Assembly: GCA_009760855.2 (NCBI GenBank)
Contig: WPIO01000001.1
Location: forward strand, 6,731,001-6,795,000
Length of the DNA stretch: 64,000 nt
Direction of reading: 5' to 3'
From: Cristatella mucedo
Lineage: Eukaryota > Bryozoa > Phylactolaemata > Cristatellidae
Part shown: one piece after another, positions 55,311 to 64,000 of the stretch
Layout of the letters: each line of letters starts with the position of its first letter
Numbering within the stretch: the stretch's first letter is position 1
Made by a program: the position numbers and the translations under genes
Notes under the pieces: generated by a model
Databases searched by the model: none
What the model was told of the DNA's origin: nothing
What the model saw: only the letters and a program-made list of their open reading frames with translations

Positions 55311-55329
55311 GTCAAGTAACGTCAGCGTG

Positions 55330-58300
55330 TTGACTCACTCTTATATATACCTGTAGAAAACTTTCCTTTAATTGAAATTAATTATATCTCTCAGCTGCTG
55401 ATACATGACATAACTCTGAGCTGGGACGCTGCTACTGCAGATTTTTGAGCTATGATACAACCATGTTTTCTCCTAAAATGGGATATGCCGTATACCGTAC
55501 CTACTTATCTAATGTCCTATTCTGACTAGTGAGTTAGGTACGCTTCAACCATACTACGGGATAACACCGGCTTTCCACTAATCAGTTAAGGAGGGTACAC
55601 GAGGACTAACACCGCCTGCCACTTATCAGCAAAGGAGGAAGCACGAGGGATGACCCAGCCTACCTACCTACCGCTTTTGGTGTCGTTATTACAAGAGTGC
55701 CATGTTGTTTTGCAGCACAAAAACTGAGCACGCTATCCCACCTTTCCCTACCACTGCATCGACGTAGAAGCCAAAAAATGTGCGAAGCGAAAAATAAAAG
55801 CGGTAGTATGTTCAGTATGCCTTAATGAAAACGGTCATACTTATTCGACGATGCAGGTACATTCTTACGTTAGCTCAGTTGTATGTGCACCCCGGAAGAT
55901 TGTAGGAGCGAAGACATCGTGTAAGAGGTGGCACACACAAAAATGTAGCTGATCAAACAGCCTCATCATTGTAGCAGCGGCGGAGCCTCGGCTGCCGTCT
56001 GGCTCGCAGCGGAGAAACAAAGGATTGCCTGCTTCACGGCTCCAATCTACGATCAGTGTCGTGAAGTGCGACTACCTTACGCTTCGGCTAAGGCCCAGGG
56101 ACAGATCATTCGATAGGATCAAAAGCAGTACTCTAAAAATAATGCCAAAGCGTACCTCAGCTACCTAGTAGACCGAAATCTCTTTCTACGTACTTCTATA
56201 AAAGGAAGAGTCCCAACTGATTGGCTGTATTGGCTGCATTCACAGCGACGGCATCCAGGAGCGCATTCATGACTTTCAGATGGACGCGGCATCTGCTGTG
56301 AGAAACGTGAGTGTTTTAGTTTCGCTTTACTGCCGTCAAGTCAGAGGATCTTATTGTCGCTCGGTAGTCGCGAGGTGGCAGCGATGGAAAAAATAGCGAG
56401 TTGCAGGCTTAGGTCCTAAGTACTGAAGGCCTGGTCTCCTGAGTGTAGTTTGAGTGTATGCCAGCTCCTCTGATGAGCCTGTGATGTGGCATGGACACAG
56501 GCCGGGTAACCGCTGGTGGCCAGACGGTGGATTCACCATCAGGGTCGGCCGCTGCACAGTTGTGGTCCTCGATGAATCATCGGGGTCAACCAGAGGAGCG
56601 GAGAGGAGAGACTCGAGTGTGAGAAGGGGGCGAAGGCAGTCGTGCGTCTTGCTGCTCCGTGCCTTGTACAATAAACCGTTGGCGTTGTTCTGGACCAGCG
56701 TTCTGTATGCCGAACCACACTGAGGATTAGAGATCGTATTATTTGAGGCACGGTTACGCGATAACCCGAGTTAGAGCCTGAGCTGCCCCGTGGCGCTTGA
56801 CTCCTTAATACCTAGCAGAGCTGCTGCACCCGCGTCAGCGTCAGCGTGTTAGCGAAGGTCCTCTATGGAGAGTCTATTAGCTGTTCCATTTGTTAACTTT
56901 CGCGAACGAAGTCGGCGAGAGAGCCGTTTGCTCTGCTGCTCCTGTTGAGTAGGAAATTCACACCCGCAATTCTTACGAAACGACATCTTCTCTCCTACTG
57001 CCCTCTCTGATATCTCCGTTTCGGATTCCCTAGCGCCACTACTTCCATGCAATTCACTTCCTCGACTGTCTGCCTGACTCAGCTATGCCTCCCATTTTCT
57101 CTCCTTGGCATGTGAGATGAAGTGGCTATTGGCTCTATAGTAGGTTACACCAACAGCCGTTTAGGTACACGGTTTTACTCGAGAAAACTCCAGCGTTACT
57201 CGACTCGGTCTTAGCGCCCACGTGGAGTCACCAACGGAGATGCATACATATGAACACACAAGCCACTATCACGACCAGACAAGAGTCCTTCCGGAGAAGT
57301 CTCGACGAACGCAGGGACGCAGCAAGAAGGGGATGATCGGCTGATCAAAAACTGCGATCAACAATTATGGCCACCTACTGTCTTATTCATCCACGTGGCG
57401 ATACTAGAAAATCATGCCGCATGAAATTTCCGCTCTCTTCTCCCGGATGGCCAGCCGTTCGGTTTTTAGTGAAACATTGCTAAAACAGTGAATTTCATGT
57501 TCGGAGTATGCATAATTCTGCTTTAATACTCTCTGACTACCAGATCAGCAATCAGCGGATTATTGGAATCAGACAACCTCGTATTCTGCTTGCTTTGAGA
57601 GAAGTACAAACCATGTACCACGCAGAATGAAATTTTTCGTGACGCATGGCGCTATGGCCATACTGGTAAATGTTGCAAATACGTAACTTGACGCAGTAAG
57701 TTGGAACTCAAAATAACTTAAATCTGGTCTTAGCGGTGAGCAATTTACTCGTGTCTTTCGGGGTCTTCAGTTTTTCACCATTGCACTTCTAACACAGGCC
57801 GGAAAAATCATCGTGACCCACTAAATTATATCGCCCCAGTTAAACAAAGCAAATTATTCGGCCCTCGTCACGTCATTCTGAAATATTGTTCACGTCATCA
57901 GCGTTTAATCGAATTCAAACTTAGTTCTAGTTCTCCGATATTTAAACCGCGTATGATGCGCCCCAAAAGATTCATCGTACAATACCTAAACCTCAACGAA
58001 ATTCATGTAGGTTATATTGGCCAGATTAGCTTAGTCCGTTTGTTCAAGCCAAAGGCCATTTAGTGAAGCTCTCTCAGTCTTCTGTGTACTCCCACCCATA
58101 CTCATTGCCTATCGATGGACTTCTTCAGAACAAGTCTTACCAAAAACAATAGCCAGCAGGGACACTTACGTAGTAAACCCTGTACCCCTTCGCTCGTCAG
58201 CAGATATATCACCCACACACTGCCATTTTGAGGGATCAACTCGAGATACCAGCAGCTGCAATAACTGCGCGAATTAAGTAAATTATCTACAGGCCCGCCG

Positions 58301-58640
58301 GCCAGCCGACCGGTCGATTGTGATGGTTTATCTCAGTCGTACACGACTGTGAAACCTTAGTACTACCTCGTGCGGAGGGTTACGTTCTACATCCGGCGAC
58401 TCAGCGTCAGAGCAAACGTTTGCATGGAGTAGGGAGTCTCTACGCCAATTCTTGTCCAATGTGGTCACCCAATTTTTTTTAGCTCAAGGCGAATTCTGGC
58501 CGAGCCATCAACTCAAGGCATACGCAGCCCTCTGCTCCAGCTCTAAACGAATAAGCACAGTTGATTGACAGGCAAAACCGGTCTAACCAGCTCTACCGTG
58601 CACGTGGGTAGGGTGAAGCCCTGTTCATAATGATAATTGT
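55330..58640. other. Unassigned sequence; 47-bp tandem duplication at ~55559-55651
   Basis: No gene recognised. The block 55559-55651 holds two diverged copies of ACACCGGCTTTCCACTAATC...CACGAGG. A CAATAAACCGTTGG motif at 56668-56682 could be a polyadenylation signal but no gene supports it. An ORF of 89 codons at 56454 lacks any domain. Confidence 0.4.
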
Positions 58641-59610
58641 AATACTAATAAAACATTAATATAGCGTCCTCAAAGAACTGAATCTCTTTCTAAGTGCTTT
58701 ATATATATGCTGTAAATAAAGCATAAGCATAATCGGATGGCTAGTGGTAGCATGCTCAATGTCAACAAGCAGAATAAGGTTGGAGATGACATGCACAGGG
58801 TCAGCATGCAAATATGGTTAGTGGCAGCACACACACTGTCAGCAAGCATAGGCACACAAAAGACGAACCACACGGACCCACTAAATGCTGTGATAAATAG
58901 ATGCGAAGTTGGCTTCTTTTTAAATGTCATGAAGTGCTTGCTCTTTACCACTGAGGTCAAATCCAAGTTCAAATCCTACAGTGGGCGATCCTTTATAGCC
59001 AACTGCAAGCGGTGGTGATAGCCGTTAAGGCTCTTCTGCCACTACACAAATGGGGCTCTGAAATAAGCTAATACAAAGGCAGTGGATGTCGTGACATCAG
59101 TCGTAAGTTTCAGCTTCGGCAATAAAATTTAAAGGCACGGTCTCCAAAATATTTGTGGTTCGTAGGAGTAGTTAAAACAATTTGATTAAGAAAAGCAGGT
59201 GGTACGATGTCTAGCCTGGTGGGGGAGTAGACCTGATAGGTAGGCTGGAGCCAAACAAGGAAGGGACCTAAAAGTGAGCGACAGAACCTTGAACTTGATG
59301 CATTGCTTGACATGGGGTTAGTGCAGGACGGTGAGAAGTGGTGTGATGTGGCAACTGCGACACTCACGAGACAAGCCGAGCTGCAGAGTTTTGCATCAAC
59401 TGTAAGAGCTTGATCGCACACGCCGGTAGACCAGTGAGTTACAGAAGTCCAGATGGGATGTCACAAATGCATGAATCAATTTAGATATAGTATCCCTGCC
59501 TAGGCAAGCCCGAATTTTAGCGATGTTATATAGCTGAATGTAGGCTGACTTTACTGTGGAGCTGATGTGGTCGTCTAATGAAAGGTCACTTTGGAACAGA
59601 AAAACAACTG
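58640..59610 (-). mobile_element. L2/CR1-type LINE copy with internal insert
   Basis: The 3' tail begins near 58659. Minus-strand RT C-terminal fragments are seen at 59110-59620 (SDLSLDDHISSTVKSAYIQL and DTISKLIHAFVTSHLDFCNS). A foreign ~190-bp piece lies at about 58930-59120. Broken in several frames. Confidence 0.7.
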
Positions 59611-59646
59611 GTCCTCGTTTGGTGTCAGTGTCTTGATAGTCGTAAG

Positions 59647-59647
<1 letters not shown>

Positions 59648-59729
<82 letters not shown>
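59648..59729. repeat. (TA)n microsatellite
   Basis: About 40 TA units, between a LINE and a SINE. Confidence 0.95.
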
Positions 59730-59731
<2 letters not shown>

Positions 59732-59753
59732 GCATAATATATATAAATACAAA

Positions 59754-59875
59754 TATTGAATAGCGCCCCAAGAGAACTTAATCTCTATTCAAGTGCTTCA
59801 CATATACCTCGGGGCTCGAGCCCACGACCTAAGCCAGATCTTAGTCGGGGCGAGCCCCTTAACCGCTGGACCAAG
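59754..59875 (-). mobile_element. tRNA-derived SINE copy
   Basis: Minus-strand CAGCGGTTAAGGGGCTCGCC head, CCACGACC/CTCGAGCCC B-box region and the shared LINE-like tail. Confidence 0.65.
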
Positions 59876-59889
59876 CCAGCTAGGCGGAG

Positions 59890-60720
59890 CCAGGCCTGTT
59901 CTATTTCAGCCCTAGGCTGCCCGAGATCCTGCGGGGCTCCAATGTGGGCTGCTGACTCGGTCTCCGGCAGCTTGGGGATCCGCCTGTCATGTAGGGTGAT
60001 TGAGGTGGACACGGCCTCCACACCCTTTTGGGCGACGACGCAGCACAGCACCTTGCCGATCTCTGGCCTCGTCAAAGACACTCTATACAAGAAAGGATGT
60101 CTGCTCTAGGCAGCCCTCCACACCCGGAATAAAGCCCTTTTGCAGCGGTGACAGCAGCCCACGGTCACCAGCGAACTTGCACAGCCTAGTGGCCAGGCTG
60201 CCCGAGAGCAGCTTGTAAAGAGTGGGCAAGATCGTGATGGGACGGAAGTTGCCGGGCATGCTTGGGTCGCCCTTCTTGTGGATAATGATAATGAAACCCG
60301 TTTTCCTCGAGGAAGCGACGTCCCCGAAGTGGAGGCAGCCGTTCAGGTTGCACGCAATGAGCGTGCAACCTGGGTCGACGAGGCGTAAGTGGCGATATTC
60401 CAGACGGTCAGCTCCCGGAGACGTGTTGCCGGCTCTGCGAAGGCGGGCGGCGACGTCCTCCGACAGAGGAGACGTCAGGTTGGATAGCTGAGGCGGCATG
60501 AGCGTGAGCGCCCATGGTAACCGATGAGGTGCAGCACATCCGGAGCCGGTGCACCGACCGAGGTGGTAGGGTGCTGGCGGGCGTTAAGGCCAGCCAAGGG
60601 GTCTGCCGCCGACGTGATAGGCTGTGGAGGAGCACTAGTGCCGGCCTGAAGAACCGTAGCCGACCCAGAAGCTGCAGTAGCTGCTGGCATGGTAGCATCG
60701 GCTGCTGCTGACGAAATCAG
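59890..60720 (-). pseudogene. R2/NeSL-type LINE reverse transcriptase fragment
   Basis: The minus-strand frame 60083-60499 reads NTSPGADRLEYRHLRLVDPG, then HKKGDPSMPGNFRPITILPT, then QKGFIPGVEGCLEQTSF, i.e. the NTSPGPD-type opening, KKGDP-NFRPI and EGC-E-TF blocks of R2/NeSL-group RTs. It stops before the catalytic YADD region. With the endonuclease remnant at 16.7 kb, it shows two truncated copies of this group in the window. Confidence 0.65.
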
Positions 60721-60857
60721 CGCCTGGGTGGCTAGGGTGACCGAAAATCAAGTCTGCAGGTCAAGAACTCTCGCCAAAACGACATAAGTGGTGCACTAAA
60801 ATGTGCTCTAGATGTTAATGAACCAGATACACACACGCACGCACACACACATATACA

Positions 60858-60990
60858 TTTAATTCATTTGTATAGCGCCCTAAGAGAACTTAACCTCTAT
60901 TCAGGTGCTTCACATATGACACGGGGATCGAGTCCACGATCTTGGCCAGACCTTGGTCGGGGTGAGCACCTTAACCACTGGGCCACAAGA
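60858..60990 (-). mobile_element. tRNA-derived SINE copy
   Basis: Minus-strand CCAGTGGTTAAGGTGCTCAC head and ATCGAGTCC-type B-box variant (GTGGACTCGATCCCC), with tail AGAGGTTAAGTTCTCTTAGG. Confidence 0.65.
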
Positions 60991-60999
60991 AAACTAATG

Positions 61000-62110
61000 C
61001 CAACGTGAATATTTTTCTTAGATGGGTAGTGGCTTCTCTGAATCACTTAATCCATCTAAGGAAGATACTTTCTCAGGGCCTTTAAAGGCTTACTACAACC
61101 TAATGTCGGACAAGACATTGAAATCAAGGTGACTACCTTTAAGCCTACACAATGGACAATTATCCTTAATAACTTACGTCTTGCTATTCCGGCTCAAGAG
61201 CACATTAAACAGAGCATAGTCAGATTTTCTGTCAGCTCAACCTTGATTCGAGTCATTTTTCGGAACGACCGAGGCCTCGGCGTTTCTTGAGATTAATACC
61301 CGTAACACTCAAGTTGTCCAAACCTCAACATAACCTGGTTCATCAACATTACCTTTTCTATATTCAATAAGCAGCCAGCCACTCACGTCCCACTTACGCA
61401 ACTGAATGCATTGCATAATGTGGCTAAAAATAAATCATCGAACCCAATAGATATTTGCACCTGCCAAAGTAAAGGTACCAGCCGAAGCACGACTGTTGGG
61501 ATTTTAAAGCAAGCTGTTCCCATAAAGCCTTAGCGACGTTCAATACAAAGTATAGTAGCATTCGTTCTGTCGTGTATCTTGAGACAGCCAAAAGATGCTA
61601 TACTGCCATAGACCACGGCTGTGTCGGGCTGTATAGGAACAAACTCTGAGGAATTAACAACATCCTGATTCAGTAAGCTGGTCACAGCTAAGATGGAGGA
61701 GACATTAATGTATAAATAGACGTTCAAACAAGCTTCTGCCGATGCCACGTTGCCACCAAGGAATTGAATGAGTTAAGCAAACTGCACAATCCTGTAGCAG
61801 GTCGACAGCAGTAGGCTTTCTCCATCACACCGGCAATTTTTTGCATATTCGGGGCTACACCAGCAGATGTCACAGGACTGCATGCAATCATCCAGGACAA
61901 GTCGACACGCGGCCAATCGACACAGACAGGACACTTGTCCTAAAGCTCAAAAGTACATCCGCCCGAGAGAAAGTGGCATGGCCGAACGTCCGGTGAAGGT
62001 TTGCGTGGGCAGACCCCGACTTGCAAGAGGCATCAAGGTGCAAATCGGTGCCATTGCAGCCAGAACATTAAGATGTGCTAGTGCATCCTGATGTGCTGGT
62101 TTGTACAGTC
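61000..62110. other. Unrecognised; intermittent open frames
   Basis: A plus-strand stretch VTTFKPTQWTIILNNLRLAI at ~61130-61190 and a minus-strand 72-codon frame at 61530-61748 look protein-like but I can name neither. Confidence 0.25.
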
Positions 62111-62116
62111 CGCTCA

Positions 62117-63191
62117 TCAGCCATAAACGTCGGACAGACCGGCCTTCTCACGACATTTCTGCATCAGGGCTCTTAGCAGAAACTGTCGCCTTGAAAGCTC
62201 TCTTACTTTCTGAATAAAGAAAAGAAAAAGATGATTAGTTACAAGAGACGAAGCGGGGAGTGCAGGCGTGAACTCGGCATAGTAGAGCAGTGGTGGTAGA
62301 GAAGCTCGTGCACCGACAACTGAACAATAATAATAATAACAACAGCCTCACTAGCAGGCATTCAAAGATCACACACGGGTATCTGCAATAAGCTGAGGAC
62401 CTTACAACATCCACAGACAACGAGCTTTGTTTGCGGGAGGTCGCACACCGGTAGGCAGGGCCAGGATTGGGTCATAGATCCATAGCACATGGCACAGCTC
62501 AGAAAGAAGAGCCCCAGCATCCAGGCCCGGTCTCATGTATCACGTGTGAAGCTGGCACTCGAACGCTACCCCCCCACCCCGAAGAGTGTCCGCACTGTTC
62601 ATACCAACCGCCCGTGGCACGGTAACTTCCGGGGCACCAGCGCCAGAAAACCAGCTCAACTGGAGAGGCACCTCGTTTTGTAAATGCCCCCATCAATCGG
62701 GGGGGGGGCGTTGCAAGTGTGCAAGAGGCAGGCGCACAATTCATCGATTTGCAACTAGAGCGAATACCTTCAAGTAGACGTCCAGGTCGAGAGCGTTCTT
62801 GCGCAGACCCTCGCCAAGGCAGTAGACGACGTCCTCGATGGCCTCCTCCTCGGCAAAGGCGGTGAGCAGCCTGTAGACGGCGGCCAGCAAAGAAGCGCTG
62901 CCGGGCAGCAGTAACACGGCGGGGAAGGACATCACTCTGGCAGGCACATCACTCTGGCAGGCCTCGGTACAGTTGGCATCACCAGCCACCAACATTGACA
63001 GCAATGACGACGCCGACGACGATGTGGCGCCTCGCGAGGCGCCGACTGGGAACTCACTGTTTGTACAGCGGCGCCGTGGGCACGACAACGTCCTCGGGTT
63101 CCATCTGGTCGCGGCTATCTAGCTTAGCCGTGGCCACCTTCATCTCGTCAATTTTCTCTTGCAGGTACTTCTTAGTTTTCTCTACTTCTTT
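62117..63191 (-). CDS. TSG101: TSG101 (ESCRT-I subunit), last three exons, 5' part outside window
   Basis: Minus-strand exons 63191-63058, 62870-62768 and 62209-62117, phases 2 and 0, with GTGAGT and GTATTC donors and TACAG and TTCAG acceptors. The first ends VVVPTAPLYKQ, the second reads EEEAIEDVVYCLGEGLRKNA then LDLDVYLK, the third VRELSRRQFLLRALMQK and AGLSDVYG before TGA. This is the stalk end and steadiness-box headpiece of TSG101/Vps23, the ESCRT-I subunit that sorts ubiquitinated cargo into multivesicular bodies and acts at abscission. The UEV domain and most of the coiled coil are not in this window. The first exon start is uncertain by a few codons. Introns are 558 and 187 bp. Confidence 0.85.
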
Positions 63192-63282
63192 CTTTGAACG
63201 GTAAAAGCATCCCCACAAACCACAATTACCTCAAGCCAGGCCCGATGCTTCTCTGGCAATGGCGCACGTGACTCATATAATA

Positions 63283-63412
63283 TAATTCATCGGTATAGCG
63301 CCCTGAGAGAACTTAACCTCTATTCAGGTGCTTCACACGTCTCGGGGCTTGAGCCCACGACCTCAGCCAGACCTTGGTCGGGGCGAGCACCTTAACTGCT
63401 TGACCAAACCAG
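63283..63412 (-). mobile_element. tRNA-derived SINE copy in a TSG101 intron
   Basis: Minus-strand CAGTTAAGGTGCTCGCCCCG head, CGTGGGCTCAAGCCC B-box variant and the LINE-like tail. Lies just upstream of the first visible TSG101 exon. Confidence 0.65.
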
Positions 63413-63419
63413 CTTGTCG

Positions 63420-64000
63420 CAAGCAATTGCGCAGAGGCGTTCGGGAGACATGTCGGACAACACGGTGACCTACACCGAAGTGTACTGGCCTAGGACAGGA
63501 GGAGATGACATGGGACGGGATGGACCGGGCCGGGCCGATGGGGAGAGAGAGAGAGAGAGAGAGCATGAGGGAGACCGGTAACGGTGAAAGGAGAGGGGAG
63601 GGAAGGAAGAAGACCGCATGAAAGATAGGACAAAGGAAAGAGAAGGAAAAGATTAGTTGAGAGGGCAGGGAAGTGGAGGAGACGAGAGGAAGAGTGAACA
63701 TAAGGAGAGAGAGGAAGGGAATCGGATGGAGCACAATACTTGAGAAGGGGAGCGAACGGGAAGGAATGGGACAGGACAAGAGGGCACACATATCGAATGC
63801 GCACACAACGCGCCGGCCGTGAGCCGTCCCGCCGAACCGTCTCGACTCGGGCCACAAGCAAGCCGGCGGAGGCCCCTTAAGGCAGCAGAGCACTCGCACG
63901 ATTGTGACAACGACTGAACTAGGGCACATAACTTGGGGCATGCCACGGTTGTTAGCGTTGATCACAAAGTGGTACCTGAGCCAAGTTTGGTGCAAGCAGC
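63420..64000. other. No gene recognised
   Basis: Minus-strand open frame of 210 codons at 63363-63995 is low-complexity (Leu/Ser/Pro) and domain-free. It probably lies in a TSG101 intron. Confidence 0.35.

Larger units (their letters stand above)
32300..55320. mobile_element. Decayed Polinton/Maverick (adintovirus-like) element
   Basis: AT-rich block, contrasting with GC-rich flanks, containing a DDE integrase, YqaJ-like exonuclease, two penton-like capsid genes, FtsK/HerA ATPase, adenain-like protease and protein-primed DNA polymerase B. Together these define the Polinton/Maverick set. Excluding about 3.0 kb of inserted LINE it is about 20 kb, a usual size. I could not find terminal inverted repeats, so the ends are set by composition and outermost genes. 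No major capsid gene was recognised. All long genes carry stops or frameshifts. Confidence 0.85.

Noticed and set aside
62499-62744. Minus-strand 81-codon ORF in the TSG101 intron
   Set aside because: Low-complexity, lies in the intron between two recognised exons and has no splice support.

Overview
This is a repeat-rich eukaryotic (invertebrate metazoan) chromosome segment, not a bacterial or organellar one. The evidence is spliced genes with GT-AG introns and polyadenylation signals, an ESCRT-I subunit gene (TSG101), LINEs with (ATT)n tails, tRNA-derived SINEs, a MULE-type element, a Polinton/Maverick, long GA/TA/CA microsatellites and CpG-rich GC-rich stretches. The species cannot be fixed from the sequence.

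Layout. 0-6.3 kb: a MULE-like transposon with minisatellite terminal inverted repeats and a FLYWCH zinc-finger ORF, then decayed LINE fragments. 6.5-22.3 kb: a proposed three-exon secreted cysteine-rich gene (gene B). Its very long second intron holds LINE and SINE copies, a ~170-bp satellite array with a 909-bp-arm near-perfect palindrome, a pogo/Tc1-like MITE, an R2/NeSL-type LINE 3' end, microsatellites and a 13-bp minisatellite. 25.1-30.1 kb: a paralogous gene (gene A) in the same orientation with identical intron phases and cysteine spacing. It is preceded by a (GA)n tract and carries an ~870-bp GA/GAGATA tract in intron 2. 30.3-31.8 kb: a 5'-truncated L2/CR1-type LINE.

32.3-55.3 kb: a decayed AT-rich Polinton/Maverick (adintovirus-like) element. 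Recognisable parts are a DDE integrase, FtsK/HerA-type packaging ATPase, adenain-like cysteine protease, two tandem penton-like capsid genes and a protein-primed family B DNA polymerase. Less usual parts are a YqaJ-like exonuclease remnant, at least nine copies of a phage-tail-fibre-like repeat spread over both strands, and a tandem family of short-repeat proteins with an ME[FY]IDR motif. No major capsid gene or terminal inverted repeats were recognised. Three truncated LINE copies have landed in it. Every large gene is broken by stops or frameshifts, so the element looks dead.

55.3-64 kb: unassigned sequence, one LINE copy, an R2/NeSL-type reverse transcriptase fragment, three SINE copies, and the last three exons of TSG101 on the minus strand, whose 5' part lies beyond the right edge.

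The most interesting host feature is the pair of cysteine-rich secreted genes, which look like a small tandem family with a VWC-like cysteine pattern. The most interesting mobile-element feature is the Polinton's cargo of fibre-repeat and ME[FY]IDR proteins. Coordinates of decayed elements are approximate, and all homology statements were made by eye.
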